A DNA stretch of 64,000 bases from CALVGQ01 sp031551965 (GCA_031551965.1 JAVBMW010000025.1:1-64000), one strand, 5' to 3'. Counted from the first letter of the stretch, positions 44,401 through 52,954 are shown. Numbers and translations are program-made. Notes: generated from the sequence alone by a model not told the origin.

Positions 44401-44578
44401 CTGTAAAGGTCATCGCTAATAGATTTTCAACACCGACTTTATCCTGAGTAATTCTTTTTACCATACGAGCAGTTAAAACTGCCGTTTTTCCTGATCCGGC
44501 AGAAGCGGAGACTATAAGATTTTTATCCAAATGATTGATTGCTAAGCTTTGCGCTTCACTCCATTTCGGCATCGTCAT
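41405..44578 (-). CDS. addA: ATP-dependent helicase/nuclease subunit A (AddA)
   Basis: Double-strand-break end processing with AddB. UvrD-type helicase: Walker A SASAGSGKTAVLTARM (about 25-40), VDEFQDTNYFQ (Walker B), VGDVKQSIYGFRGA, ITTIHQSKGLQYPVVF and YVALTRAQKK. A RecB-type nuclease lies at the C-terminus (GFIDLISIGSDDITIIDFKTD), with catalytic Asp and Lys. The start is ambiguous among ATGs 44593, 44578 and 44572; GAGGAG sits upstream of 44578. At about 1057 residues it is shorter than Bacillus AddA. It overlaps addB by about 20 bases. Confidence 0.97.
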   Translation of the reverse strand: MTMPKWSEAQSLAINHLDKNLIVSASAGSGKTAVLTARMVKRITQDKVGVENLLAMTFTDAAASEMKSRLFQGLTEVMNQTEDDDLRQLCATQCALLSTALICTIHSFCLDVIKENYFVIQLNPKRILKNFTEDELVQIKSILIKQVLSEMHQTDRDLFIKVCDQFSGRIEDVAELEKSILNLANLASQQIDQDQFFKHVLNLSLKVKRVEDFDESLLDYYFIKMNFDIKVLEDLIQQCLNICISNQLDDLKPLVQLKLDKLQLIKSAINNKNIHDSIHYLRSTAEAVLKNGKDEEYKAVRSEINKLCQSYVASYFDDHDLVHYSNDYEIVEFLVRASKRFLILFEEEKEKQEGIDFNDMEHLAYKILSANNHAVAKKYQNRFDEILVDEFQDTNYFQNTMIEMISRGNNVFRVGDVKQSIYGFRGAKPQIMANLMSKKDEFNSSLTLHHNYRSMKSIVDFNNALFDKLMNIPELDNSFSHEDHALIGVDSQDDKYNNLTEFLLIPSDTDEDEEFSVVKKYSSKAVVIAQKIIEMKNSSSFDKWSDYCVLVRSHAIKDQLRFVFDEMNIPYSTVLQSGFYKSPSVLTITSYLNIVLDRKNDISCVSVLKELYDYTSDQLARIQLERNYSSYFEFSSILDQKFKDEYLEINDILINDGICASICKIIQINDYYSLKLNKQERANVDMFIQKAQEYEKNNSSLLGFLAQIDACYDLPSSMAVGASKSENVVQITTIHQSKGLQYPVVFYMSSWRNSKGDTQDGAIIDEELGVGLYNITMPYRYRRSTLQRIAIETKKQLEAYAENVRIYYVALTRAQKKCILVDKITDSYNFQDLSMLTFLKKKGSSDLILSAFNNSNFPFYRQVYYPEQPIEKSIKFINNKIVLPIYAQTTKKTIEMETPSSYESSVIEPFNQNTNLATQRGSSLHKLIEALPGLPWSSEIIKSISPDVSNNDIERLLKLGNNEQFVDLYKNKVIKEYSFATFQNHKIIHGFIDLISIGSDDITIIDFKTDTDVDELELIKRYTDQLNGYRNSIQIQYPNHQVNTKIYSFFLSKFVEI

Positions 44579-47132
44579 CACACTCCTCGTCATTTATTAA
44601 AACATTGGTAATATATGTTTTACCTGCATACTGACATATGCATCGATAATCGCAAAAAGCACAAGCTCCCTCAGTTGGCGTACAATCAATAGAACCACTT
44701 AAAATCGAATTTTTGATTTCAGAATAAACTTTTAATAATTGTTCGATCCAATAGGAATAATCCTCAACTTTTTTAATATTGACGATATGATTTTTATAAT
44801 GATCGTTCATTACAGATTCATCAAATGTTTTCCCTTTGAAACGATTTGAGTTGAACCAATCTTGATAATAAGAATCATCATCAAGAACTGATAAGGTATT
44901 ACTTCTTAGATTTAAATTAGCTGCTTCAACTGAGCTTGTTTCTGTTTTAAATGAATAATAATAAGCACCTATTGGTTTTTTATTAGTAAGATTAACGGCG
45001 ATCATTAAATAAGTCAATAATTGAATTTGAAGTCCATATTTGATTTTCTTATCAACTAACCCACGCAATGAGCTTTTATAATCGATAACCCGTAAAAAGT
45101 CTAAACTTGTATCGATTCTATCAATGATACCATTTAAAGTAATTGAGATTTCCTCATCTGCAAATAAGATTTCTTGAAATTTAACCTCACAATCATGGTA
45201 GACAAGATCAGTATGGGTTTCAAAATCGCTTAAAAAATCTAATTGAGTTTTTAAATTTTGAACACACCTAGCTTGAATAGTATCGATCAACCAGATTTGA
45301 TTAGGATAGATCTGATAAAGTTTCGAAAATTGTTCAGCGACGATAGAATTGATTTCAACGAGTGAAATAGTTGCATAGTTTTGTTTATAGATTGCGATAC
45401 TTTTTTCAATACAAGCGTGTTGAAGAGATCCTATCGTTGCGATATCGATTTGCGGATTTGATTTGTCACGTAGTTTTAAACCACTATGTAAAAAGTAGCT
45501 ATATGGGCAATTTGCATATTTTTCAAATGTTGAAATACTACCCACAATACTATGATTTTTCACAAATAATTGTTTGGCAAGATCAGTATTAAGAGTATAG
45601 TGTTTTTCAATATTTTCATCAACCTCAAGTAAAGGCCAAGGTAATGATTCTTGTCTAGCATAGTTTTTTAAATCAAAGGAACACTCTAAGCCTTTTCCAT
45701 CGTAACCGCAAATTGCATAGCTTAAAAACAGTTCAGCACCACTGTTGAAAATCCAGGATTTATAGTCACTACAAAATATAGCTCTTGATTCTTTAGTTGG
45801 TAATGAGCTGATTTTTGAAACATAGCTTTCTTCAAATAATCCACTACAAGATTTAAACTGAGGATAATTTTTTTGATTGCCGTGTAATACAAAACTATAA
45901 GGTCTGGATTTAACAGGATGGTCTAAATCTGTAACACAAATTCTGTTGGTATATGAATCAAATGAAGAGATAGATATTTTCTCAATTTCATAAAGAATAA
46001 ATTTATAGTCATCACTAGTCAATTTATCAAATTGTAACTCCAACAATAAATTTTGAATACGAAGAAGGCATTGACGCTCCTCTTGTTTTTCAACAATCCA
46101 GCTTGAACATAATGTATTATAACTCTTAACTAAAGGGTGTTCAGCATCATTTAAAAAATACGATATGATTTGCAGGCGAATTTCTTCAGCATCTGTTTCT
46201 AATTGCATTAAAACGCGGTTTTTGATTTCTTTTGAATCGAGTTCTAATCTGGATATACGATCAAAAGGCTGCCTATAATCCACATCACTAAATATTGAAC
46301 AATACTCAATAAAAGAAGACGTGTTAATTTTAGAAAATAAACTTGTTTTTAAGCATTCTATTAAATTATTTAAGTTTTCATCATTATAAAAATGAAATAA
46401 AGGAATAAATGATTCAACGATTTTTGAATTTTTCTTTTTAGAAGTTAAGCCATAATCTAAATTGTATCGCTCAAAGACTTGAGAAAGATAGATTTGATTG
46501 GTTGGATCACATAAAATGATATTGACATCTTCTAATTTTAAATGATGAGTACATATCCATTGAGCACATGCCTCTATTTCTTGACGTGCATTCAATGCAT
46601 GATATAAAGTTGTGCTTGTACGATTTATAATTGGTAAAGGATAACGATTAATACCAGTCAGGTTATTCATGATATTTTTCATCGCAATGGAATCTATACA
46701 ATGATCAACATAATAAATATTTTCAATTGAACCCAAAGATTCTATGACTTGATTTGTTTGGTGATGAGGTGTAATGATTTTCTGACAACACTGAATCAAT
46801 AATTTCTTTTCTTTATCTTCAATCGTTTCAGAAGGCAGGTCATCGATCGATATATGATATTGAATCATCATTGTATAAAAATCATAGATTTGTTCAATAA
46901 AAGTTGGATATTGAATCATCTTGCCATAAATAGTTAATTGATCTTGAATCAATTTGATTTCATTCGATATTTTATGAAAGATTAGTGAATCAGCTTTCAT
47001 AGTAGATTGAGAATTTATCCATGAATAAAAATCCAAAAGTCTGATTTGACTTAGTGAGTTTGATTTAGCTCTTTCAAAAAGATCTAAGTAAATTTGTTCA
47101 TTAAAATAAGAGTTAGTTAGTATTGTTTTCAT
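44556..47132 (-). CDS. addB: ATP-dependent helicase/nuclease subunit B (AddB/RexB-like)
   Basis: Second subunit of the AddAB end-processing complex. The C-terminal nuclease with its iron-sulfur cluster is clear: YANCPYSYFLHSGL (first Cys, about residue 548), LRVIDYKSSL (catalytic Asp and Lys) and GACAFCDYRCICQYAG (three further Cys, about 828-843). The N-terminal part has no Walker A motif, unlike Bacillus AddB, and the length of 858 is about 300 residues shorter; RexB of lactic bacteria likewise lacks it. It is expressed with addA. Confidence 0.93.
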   Translation of the reverse strand: MKTILTNSYFNEQIYLDLFERAKSNSLSQIRLLDFYSWINSQSTMKADSLIFHKISNEIKLIQDQLTIYGKMIQYPTFIEQIYDFYTMMIQYHISIDDLPSETIEDKEKKLLIQCCQKIITPHHQTNQVIESLGSIENIYYVDHCIDSIAMKNIMNNLTGINRYPLPIINRTSTTLYHALNARQEIEACAQWICTHHLKLEDVNIILCDPTNQIYLSQVFERYNLDYGLTSKKKNSKIVESFIPLFHFYNDENLNNLIECLKTSLFSKINTSSFIEYCSIFSDVDYRQPFDRISRLELDSKEIKNRVLMQLETDAEEIRLQIISYFLNDAEHPLVKSYNTLCSSWIVEKQEERQCLLRIQNLLLELQFDKLTSDDYKFILYEIEKISISSFDSYTNRICVTDLDHPVKSRPYSFVLHGNQKNYPQFKSCSGLFEESYVSKISSLPTKESRAIFCSDYKSWIFNSGAELFLSYAICGYDGKGLECSFDLKNYARQESLPWPLLEVDENIEKHYTLNTDLAKQLFVKNHSIVGSISTFEKYANCPYSYFLHSGLKLRDKSNPQIDIATIGSLQHACIEKSIAIYKQNYATISLVEINSIVAEQFSKLYQIYPNQIWLIDTIQARCVQNLKTQLDFLSDFETHTDLVYHDCEVKFQEILFADEEISITLNGIIDRIDTSLDFLRVIDYKSSLRGLVDKKIKYGLQIQLLTYLMIAVNLTNKKPIGAYYYSFKTETSSVEAANLNLRSNTLSVLDDDSYYQDWFNSNRFKGKTFDESVMNDHYKNHIVNIKKVEDYSYWIEQLLKVYSEIKNSILSGSIDCTPTEGACAFCDYRCICQYAGKTYITNVLINDEECDDDAEME

Positions 47133-47156
47133 AAAACAATTATATCAAAATTCAAC

Positions 47157-47183
47157 AAGAAAAGCAGTTAGTTAAACTGCTTT
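47157..47183 (-). terminator. Terminator overlapping the end of the small membrane gene
   Basis: On the minus strand AAAGCAGTT / AACTGCTTT with a 5-base loop runs into TTTTC. It overlaps the last codons of the gene at 47168, separating the PadR-HAAS unit from addBA. Confidence 0.6.
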
Positions 47184-47392
47184 AAATGAGTAAATAATTT
47201 AGCTGTTTTTAACAAAAATAAAGCTGGAATCAAAAGGGTAACTATTCTAACGAGCACATAAAGCCACAGTGGACTAGACAAATACTGATAACTAATCAAA
47301 TACATGAAACAATCATAAATTGAATAGAGTATAAACAATCCAATTAAGATGTAGCCAATAATAAGTAAACTACGTGTAATATGTTTTTTCAT
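47168..47392 (-). CDS. Small membrane protein
   Basis: 74 residues with two hydrophobic helices (LLIIGYILIGLFILYSIYDC and LYVLVRIVTLLIPALFLL) and basic ends. It starts 3 bases after the HAAS-domain gene, with a GAAAATG context, and is probably its co-transcribed partner. No family recognised; a terminator overlaps its 3' end. Confidence 0.7.
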   Translation of the reverse strand: MKKHITRSLLIIGYILIGLFILYSIYDCFMYLISYQYLSSPLWLYVLVRIVTLLIPALFLLKTAKLFTHLKQFN

Positions 47393-47395
47393 TTT

Positions 47396-48853
47396 CTAAT
47401 AATCGAAATTAATTATTCCATTTGGTTCAAATGATAGTTTATTCAATGTGTTTTTATTGGCAATAATCTTAACTTTAATCACTGTATTTGAACTAAAAGA
47501 ATAAAATGTATCATTTTTTAAACCATCAATAGTGATTTTGAGGTATTCACGAAATAAGTTGAATGAATCTCTTGTGTTTTGAAGACCCATTTGATAAAGA
47601 TTGATTTCTTTTGAATTATAGTTAAAATCGTAAGAAATCTGATCAGGACTCAATATTTCAAATGTAATTACATCATCAATCATTGTGTTGTCTTCGACTA
47701 ATTCGGTACCAGCGTAGCTAAGATATATTTCACTGTCTTGGTTAAGAATTAATGTTTCATTACGAACTGTTAAATTGGAAATTTTATCCAAAGGATAATC
47801 CTTAAGTTCATATCGAGTCAAGTCATTGATAAAAAGACTGCATCCAATTCCAAATACAACTGAAAAGGTGATCAACCAAGGAAGAATACGACGTTTCTTT
47901 GACTTAGTTCTAATTAGATTGTTTAGAAATTGGATCACACAATGAATAAAACCAGATAACGAAATAATAAGTAATGCAATACCCCAAACATGTGCACCTG
48001 AAAATGCCAAGAATGTTAAGACACCAGATACAATACTAAGCCCAATATTTAAAACGACAAGTGGTGCGATAATTAGAAATAAAATTATTGATAAAAAGAA
48101 AGTAAGAAGGGATATAAAGAAATTTCCGCGTTTTTCCTTTTTAACTTCATCTTCTAAATCTTCAAAATGATATCTTTTCGTTGAACTATAAGGTGCATCT
48201 TCTTTATCAGCAACTTCCTCTACATATTCATCATCATTCGTTACTTCAGTTTTTTTTTCTTTGTTTAAAGAAAAACTATAAGATTTTCCATTAACAGGAT
48301 CATTAGTAAAATCTATTTTTTTTTTGAATACTCTTTGAATTGCCATAACTGCGAAGACTAAGTATCCAATATTACAAACTAGACGCCACACCATTAAGAA
48401 TAAGCCTCTAATAAAGTTTGGCAACAATATTGATAATATGGCAGAACCTAGACCTTCAATAATTGCGAACGGAATTCTTAAAATTCCAAGTGAAATAAGC
48501 GCAATAATCAGTGAAACGATTATTTGAGCAAGATTATCAATTTTTACATCACTGAAATAATTTGATAAATATTGAATAAACTTTTCAACTAAATCAGTTA
48601 ATGTCTCAATGATCTGATTGAAAATATCTTTAGGGCTACTTGAGAAATCATTGTTGATTTTATAGGCATTTAAAATTTCGCGTCCCAATTCATCAATATT
48701 TCCAAAATCTGCCACTGCATCCTGTTCTGATTCACCATTATTTATTTTATTGTCGATGATCTCAGAGTATTCACTGAGTATGTCTTCAACTTCAGCGTGA
48801 TTTAATACTTTTAGTTTCTTTCTAAGTGCATCCAAGAATTCTTTTTTATTCAT
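47396..48853 (-). CDS. HAAS/DUF1700-domain membrane protein
   Basis: The first 70 residues (FLDALRKKLKVLNHAEVEDI, then DAVADFGNIDELGREIL) match the HAAS domain (DUF1700), which is always found with PadR regulators. Several membrane helices follow between about 110-185, 245-310 and near 335. The C-terminal extracellular part (about 360-485) is beta-rich, DUF4097-like. It is thought to transduce envelope signals to the PadR protein, whose gene overlaps its start by 8 bases. Function unproven. Confidence 0.87.
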   Translation of the reverse strand: MNKKEFLDALRKKLKVLNHAEVEDILSEYSEIIDNKINNGESEQDAVADFGNIDELGREILNAYKINNDFSSSPKDIFNQIIETLTDLVEKFIQYLSNYFSDVKIDNLAQIIVSLIIALISLGILRIPFAIIEGLGSAILSILLPNFIRGLFLMVWRLVCNIGYLVFAVMAIQRVFKKKIDFTNDPVNGKSYSFSLNKEKKTEVTNDDEYVEEVADKEDAPYSSTKRYHFEDLEDEVKKEKRGNFFISLLTFFLSIILFLIIAPLVVLNIGLSIVSGVLTFLAFSGAHVWGIALLIISLSGFIHCVIQFLNNLIRTKSKKRRILPWLITFSVVFGIGCSLFINDLTRYELKDYPLDKISNLTVRNETLILNQDSEIYLSYAGTELVEDNTMIDDVITFEILSPDQISYDFNYNSKEINLYQMGLQNTRDSFNLFREYLKITIDGLKNDTFYSFSSNTVIKVKIIANKNTLNKLSFEPNGIINFDY

Positions 48854-49166
48854 ATTCTTCTCCCTCTACAAACTTTCTGATTTGTGCAGAAAATTCGATC
48901 CATTCTTTTCTTAAATCTAACATTTGTAATCTCCCCAGTTCGGTAAGCCGATAATACTTACGTGGGGGCCCTTCACTTGACTCTTGTAAATAAGTTTCAA
49001 AGTATTTTTCATTAGACATTCGTTTTAATAATGGATAGATAGTTCCTTCATTGACATCAACTACTTCGCAAACTTGGCGAACTAGTTCATAACCATAGAT
49101 ATCACCTTTACTGACTACCATTAAGACAACAAGTTCTAATACACCTTTTTTAAACTGTGCATTCAT
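48846..49166 (-). CDS. PadR family transcriptional regulator
   Basis: Winged-helix repressor of the PadR-s2 type, 106 residues: FKKGVLELVVLMVVSKGDIYG and VNEGTIYPLLKRMSNEKYFE are the DNA-binding helix and wing, and PPRKYYRLTELGR the conserved tail of the wing. Starts at ATG 49166 with AGGAGGAATC upstream. It is operonic with the HAAS gene, and a perfect inverted repeat (49199-49223) around its own -35 box suggests autoregulation. Confidence 0.95.
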   Translation of the reverse strand: MNAQFKKGVLELVVLMVVSKGDIYGYELVRQVCEVVDVNEGTIYPLLKRMSNEKYFETYLQESSEGPPRKYYRLTELGRLQMLDLRKEWIEFSAQIRKFVEGEEYE

Positions 49167-49198
49167 ATCGGATTCCTCCTTGGCTCTTATGTTATACC

Positions 49199-49223
49199 TA
49201 CTACTATGCAATGTCAAGTAGTA
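49199..49223 (-). promoter_or_regulatory. PadR promoter with probable operator
   Basis: On the minus strand TTGACA (49217-49212) is the -35 and TAACAT, 17 bases on, the -10. A perfect inverted repeat, TACTACT and AGTAGTA with an 11-base spacer, encloses the -35 box. Such overlap is the expected position for an autoregulatory operator. Confidence 0.6.
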
Positions 49224-49317
49224 AATGATTATTTGTTAACTTACTTGAAATTATACCTACAAATGTTATACAATAAGTTTATAATCGAATACAAAAGATT
49301 ATATGGGGAAAAAACTT

Positions 49318-50136
49318 ATGGCATTGATGCAAATTCTAGAACAGACAAAAGATTTACGCAAAAATGGAAATGATTGCGACTTCAACGGTTATCTCGAGGA
49401 CTACATTGAAACGATCGACGATAACTCATTAATGAAATCGTGTTTTCAAGCGATTCTAGAAAAAAATGCAGATATGAAAATCTGTGTGAACTACCGTTTT
49501 TCAATCAACAAAGAAGTAATATCGAATCAAATCATTCGATATAAAGACTCCTTTAAAATTGAAGGAAAACCAATTGTATGTCCATACATTATTTATGGTG
49601 CCGAAGAAGGACAAGAACGTGGACTGATCTTACTTGAAAATACAGATAAAGCTTATTTATTTGCGAAAGGAATTTATTATTGCTTAACTGAGCCTATGAG
49701 CCCATTTGTAGAAGCAAAAAATGAAATCGTGAGTATGGTCGCTACGGATGTTGAATCTGTATTGAAGATTTTTGATCGTTTATTCAACTTCAAAGCAGGA
49801 GCTCTTCAAAGAGAATTGGATAGAAAAAGCTATCCTCAATATGAAGAACTCAAAAAAGATGCCTTGGCAAAAGGCATTGAATTAAAAGAAAATGCTCAAG
49901 AAATGATCAAGGAATCAGAAAAACCAGAAGAAACAATTAGAAGTTTAGTTATTTCATGGTTCTTGCTTAAAAAAGTTGTTTATGTTCAATACATGGTAAA
50001 TAAAGAAATATTAGAAAAAGTCCATGAAGGAAATATCAGAAAACAACGAAACCAAGCAAAAATCAACTCTGATGAAATTCCATTTGTATCCTACAGCGAC
50101 TGCTGGAGAAGTGTACAACCAGTAAACAAAGATTAA
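49318..50136 (+). CDS. Hypothetical protein
   Basis: 272 residues from ATG 49318, preceded by GGGGAAAA; an ATG at 49303 has no ribosome site. The protein is soluble, charged, with no signal or membrane helix. Middle segment: KIEGKPIVCPYIIYGAEEGQ; then ATDVESVLKIFDRLFNFKAG. The C-terminal third (about 180-265) is helical and rich in Lys and Glu. I do not recognise a family. It diverges from the PadR gene and has a TTGAAA / TACAAT promoter-like pair between 49234 and 49268. A bidirectional terminator follows. Confidence 0.75.
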   Translation: MALMQILEQTKDLRKNGNDCDFNGYLEDYIETIDDNSLMKSCFQAILEKNADMKICVNYRFSINKEVISNQIIRYKDSFKIEGKPIVCPYIIYGAEEGQERGLILLENTDKAYLFAKGIYYCLTEPMSPFVEAKNEIVSMVATDVESVLKIFDRLFNFKAGALQRELDRKSYPQYEELKKDALAKGIELKENAQEMIKESEKPEETIRSLVISWFLLKKVVYVQYMVNKEILEKVHEGNIRKQRNQAKINSDEIPFVSYSDCWRSVQPVNKD

Positions 50137-50174
50137 GACGTTAAAAAAACGTCTTTTTATTTAAAAAGACGTCG
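50135..50174. terminator. Overlapping bidirectional terminators
   Basis: Plus strand: AAGACGTT / AACGTCTT with a T run, right at the end of the preceding gene. Minus strand: ACGTCTTTTT / AAAAAGACGT with an AAAT loop and seven Ts, just after the TetR gene. The two hairpins share the ACGTCTTTTT segment. Confidence 0.8.
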
Positions 50175-50179
50175 ACAAT

Positions 50180-50728
50180 CTAGTTAATGCAGCTAATATA
50201 GATCAATGAAATATCGTTGACGCTTTCATTGAAGTTATTGCGGACCCATTCTAAGAGAATTCTCCACAAGATAGTTGAAGACAATGATTTTGAATAGTCT
50301 TTAATATTTTGAGCTAAAGAAAAACTTTGTTTTGCTTGAGTAGTAAAATATTCATTATAAATGGATTGACTGTCAAATTCTGATAGTAACAAAATAAATA
50401 AATTATTTCGCTCAAGTAGAGTTAAGAAGTCTTTGTGTTCATACCAAAATTCAAAGAAAATGTTTGAAACGGAATACAAACTACGCTTGTTTGCTTTCTT
50501 TAAATAATTAAATAATTCATGACAATAAAGTTCTACAATTGTATTAAGTAAGGAAATCTTATTATCAAAATTTAAATAGAAGGTTCTTCTTGCTAAGTTA
50601 CTTTGTTTAGTAATTTGTAGAATATTGATATCATCAAAACTTTCTGTTTCTAATAATGAAATAAATCCATTAATGAGTTGAAGTTTTGTATTAGACATTG
50701 AGGATTGATTATTGATTTTGAATTCCAT
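50180..50728 (-). CDS. TetR/AcrR family transcriptional regulator
   Basis: 182 residues. The N-terminal helix-turn-helix is NILQITKQSNLARRTFYLNF (about residues 37-56), of the DhaS-like type with an RRTFYxxF motif. The rest is the helical ligand/dimer domain. It is divergent from the alpha/beta hydrolase lipoprotein, which it may control: an imperfect palindrome at 50767-50782 lies over the promoter region. Its own promoter has TTGGAA and TATAAT. Confidence 0.9.
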   Translation of the reverse strand: MEFKINNQSSMSNTKLQLINGFISLLETESFDDINILQITKQSNLARRTFYLNFDNKISLLNTIVELYCHELFNYLKKANKRSLYSVSNIFFEFWYEHKDFLTLLERNNLFILLLSEFDSQSIYNEYFTTQAKQSFSLAQNIKDYSKSLSSTILWRILLEWVRNNFNESVNDISLIYISCIN

Positions 50729-50766
50729 AGAGACACCCCCACTTCATATAAATTATATAGTATTTA

Positions 50767-50782
50767 GTTGCAAGGTTCCAAC
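50767..50782. promoter_or_regulatory. Probable TetR operator
   Basis: GTTGCAAGGTTCCAAC is a 16-base imperfect palindrome (6 of 8 positions match) overlapping the -35 (TTGGAA) of the TetR promoter and the upstream promoter region of the divergent hydrolase gene. Confidence 0.45.
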
Positions 50783-50819
50783 ACTTTTGTGATAAACTAA
50801 AGTTGAAAAGAGGTAGATT

Positions 50820-52133
50820 ATGAAGAAACTTACTAAGTTAATAATGTGTTGCCTTCTATTATTGAGCGGATGTCAAAAAAAAGAGGAAGAAGTTAATAAA
50901 ATTATCGGTTCAAAAGAAGAAATTGCGATATCTTTAATTCAAGATTGTGCTGATCAAAACTATAAAAATTTATATCAAAAATATGATTTTGACAACGCAA
51001 TGTTAGAACTAGTAAATAATAAACAGTTGGAACAAACTCTTAAACCTTCATTTATTCAATTAGGAAATATCAAAGAAATAAAACAAACTTCAAGCTACAA
51101 TACAGCAGGATATCAGATCATAGAAGTCCCTGTAATGTTTAGTAAACAAAATGCAAATATAATAATTGCGTTTAATAGTCAAAATCAAATCGCTGGAATC
51201 AATTTTAATGAATATAGTGATAAAGTGCTTTCTTTACCAACGAAAGCTGTTGAAATAGAAACAAGCTTAACTATTGATGATAATCATCAATTACCAGGAA
51301 TATTGACACTACCAAAAACTGAGGGAAAGTTTCCGGTTGTAATCTTGGTTCATGGTTCAGGGTCTAGTGATATGGATGAAACCATTTTGACAAACAAACC
51401 TTTTCGAGATATCGCTTACTTACTGGCAGAAAAAGGGATCGCGACATATCGTTATGATAAAAGAACCTACGTTTATGGAAGTGAGTTCGCAACTGATATT
51501 TATTTTACAGTAAATGATGAAACGGTGGATGATGCAGTGATCGCAACAGAAATGTTAAAACAATTAGATAATATCGATCCAAATCAAGTATATGTTTTGG
51601 GCCATAGTTTAGGGGGAATGATGATTCCTCGTATTGAAGAGAAAAGTGATGTTGCAGGAGTTATTATGATGGCAGCACCTGCAAGCAAACTTAATGAGAT
51701 CATGTTGGTGCAATTTGACTATTTGGAACAATTCGCAAATGCACAGGCAAAATTAATATATGATCAGACTCGAACGCAACTCAAAGCATTAGAAAACTTA
51801 GATGATTTCAAAGAAGATGAAATCATAGTGGGAGCGTATAAAGCCTATTGGAAGGATTTACTTTCATACGATCAAGTTGAAAAAGCAAAAAATATTCAAG
51901 TCCCTGTTTTGTTGCTTCAAGGGGAACAAGATTGTCAGGTATTTATGAGTGAATATGAAATTTGGCAGAATGCGTTTGATAAATATCCAAATTGGACGTT
52001 AAAGAAATTTACAGGTTTGAATCACTTAATGATGGAAGGAAGTTTAACTGAAGATCCATCCATCGGCTATGCAAGAAAATCCACAGTTGATCAAAGAGTA
52101 ATCGAAGAAATAGCGAAATTCATTTTGAAATAA
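50820..52133 (+). CDS. Alpha/beta hydrolase lipoprotein with DUF3887-like N-terminal domain
   Basis: Signal peptide with lipobox (MCCLLLLSGCQ, Cys at residue 19). Residues 30-130 fit the DUF3887 type. The hydrolase core runs from about 155: VILVHGSGSSDMDETI (oxyanion loop), YVLGHSLGGMMI (nucleophile Ser in GHSLGG), LLLQGEQDCQVFMSE (Asp region) and KFTGLNHLMMEG (catalytic His). The triad is complete. Probably a surface esterase or acyl peptidase; substrate unknown. Likely controlled by the divergent TetR regulator. Confidence 0.92.
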   Translation: MKKLTKLIMCCLLLLSGCQKKEEEVNKIIGSKEEIAISLIQDCADQNYKNLYQKYDFDNAMLELVNNKQLEQTLKPSFIQLGNIKEIKQTSSYNTAGYQIIEVPVMFSKQNANIIIAFNSQNQIAGINFNEYSDKVLSLPTKAVEIETSLTIDDNHQLPGILTLPKTEGKFPVVILVHGSGSSDMDETILTNKPFRDIAYLLAEKGIATYRYDKRTYVYGSEFATDIYFTVNDETVDDAVIATEMLKQLDNIDPNQVYVLGHSLGGMMIPRIEEKSDVAGVIMMAAPASKLNEIMLVQFDYLEQFANAQAKLIYDQTRTQLKALENLDDFKEDEIIVGAYKAYWKDLLSYDQVEKAKNIQVPVLLLQGEQDCQVFMSEYEIWQNAFDKYPNWTLKKFTGLNHLMMEGSLTEDPSIGYARKSTVDQRVIEEIAKFILK

Positions 52134-52467
52134 GCACTTGATGAGGTTCGATAAAATTATCATAGATAAAGTAATAAACAAAAACAAAGACTAGAGTAAA
52201 GAAAATAAAGGTATTAAAATAACCTGTAAACACAATCAAAAAAAGCAAACCAAATTGAAATAGATCGATCCATATCAATTCTTCTTTTCTGATAATTGTG
52301 TATAATGAACACTGAATAAACATTAAAAAACAGGCTTGTAATATTCTGATACAATTTTGAAAAGGCAGATAAATCAATGTTGTTTCTTGAAACAGATTAA
52401 GATTAATAAACAAGAGGAGTTGACATAAAATGAAAGTCGCTCCTTTTAATTTTAAGTTATAAGACAT
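52120..52467 (-). CDS. Small membrane protein
   Basis: 115 residues with strong hydrophobic segments (FILCQLLLFINLNLF, ILQACFLMFIQCSL, FGLLFLIVFTGYFNTFIFFT and a further FVFVYYFIYD), so likely three to four membrane helices. GAGGTG precedes ATG 52467 with 6-base spacing. The 3' end overlaps that of the convergent hydrolase gene by 14 bases. No family recognised. Confidence 0.65.
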   Translation of the reverse strand: MSYNLKLKGATFILCQLLLFINLNLFQETTLIYLPFQNCIRILQACFLMFIQCSLYTIIRKEELIWIDLFQFGLLFLIVFTGYFNTFIFFTLVFVFVYYFIYDNFIEPHQVLISK

Positions 52468-52527
52468 GTAAATCACCTCAATTCATTGTAATCATTTTGA
52501 TTGAAATTAGAACCGAAATCATTTCGC

Positions 52528-52556
52528 TGTCATAATTATTTGAAACAAGCTATACT
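52528..52556 (+). promoter_or_regulatory. Promoter of the desulfoferrodoxin gene
   Basis: TGTCAT (52528-52533) and TATACT (52551-52556) with 17-base spacing, 20 bases before the start codon. Confidence 0.5.
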
Positions 52557-52576
52557 GAAACTAGGAGGAAATAACT

Positions 52577-52954
52577 ATGACTAAATTTTATATCTGTGAT
52601 CATTGCAAGAATATCGTCCAAATGATACAAGACTCTGGTGTAAACCCTGTATGCTGTGGAGATAATATGCGTGAACTTATCGCAAACACAAGTGATGGAG
52701 CCAATGAAAAACACGTTCCAGTAGTTTCTATAGAAAACAATGAAGTTAAAGTTGAAGTTGGAAGCGTGGCTCATCCAATGTTGGATGTACACTGGATTCA
52801 ATGGATCGCATTAGAAACAAACTTCGGTTTTTATCGCAAAGATTTAAAACCCAATGAGCTTCCAAACGCATCATTCTTACTAGGTAAAGATGAAAAAGTA
52901 GTTGCAGTTTATGAATACTGCAATCTACATGGATTGTGGAAAACCGTAGCATAG
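52577..52954 (+). CDS. dfx: Desulfoferrodoxin (class I superoxide reductase)
   Basis: Reduces superoxide to peroxide in anaerobes without producing oxygen. The N-terminal desulforedoxin-like iron site has CDHC (residues 8-11) and VCCG (about 26-29). The catalytic iron site has four His and one Cys: EKHVP, SVAHPML, DVHWIQW and EYCNLHGLW. Length 125, normal. AGGAGG precedes ATG 52577. Its promoter is immediately upstream; no PerR-like box is obvious. Its presence supports an oxygen-sensitive lifestyle. Confidence 0.97.
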   Translation: MTKFYICDHCKNIVQMIQDSGVNPVCCGDNMRELIANTSDGANEKHVPVVSIENNEVKVEVGSVAHPMLDVHWIQWIALETNFGFYRKDLKPNELPNASFLLGKDEKVVAVYEYCNLHGLWKTVA

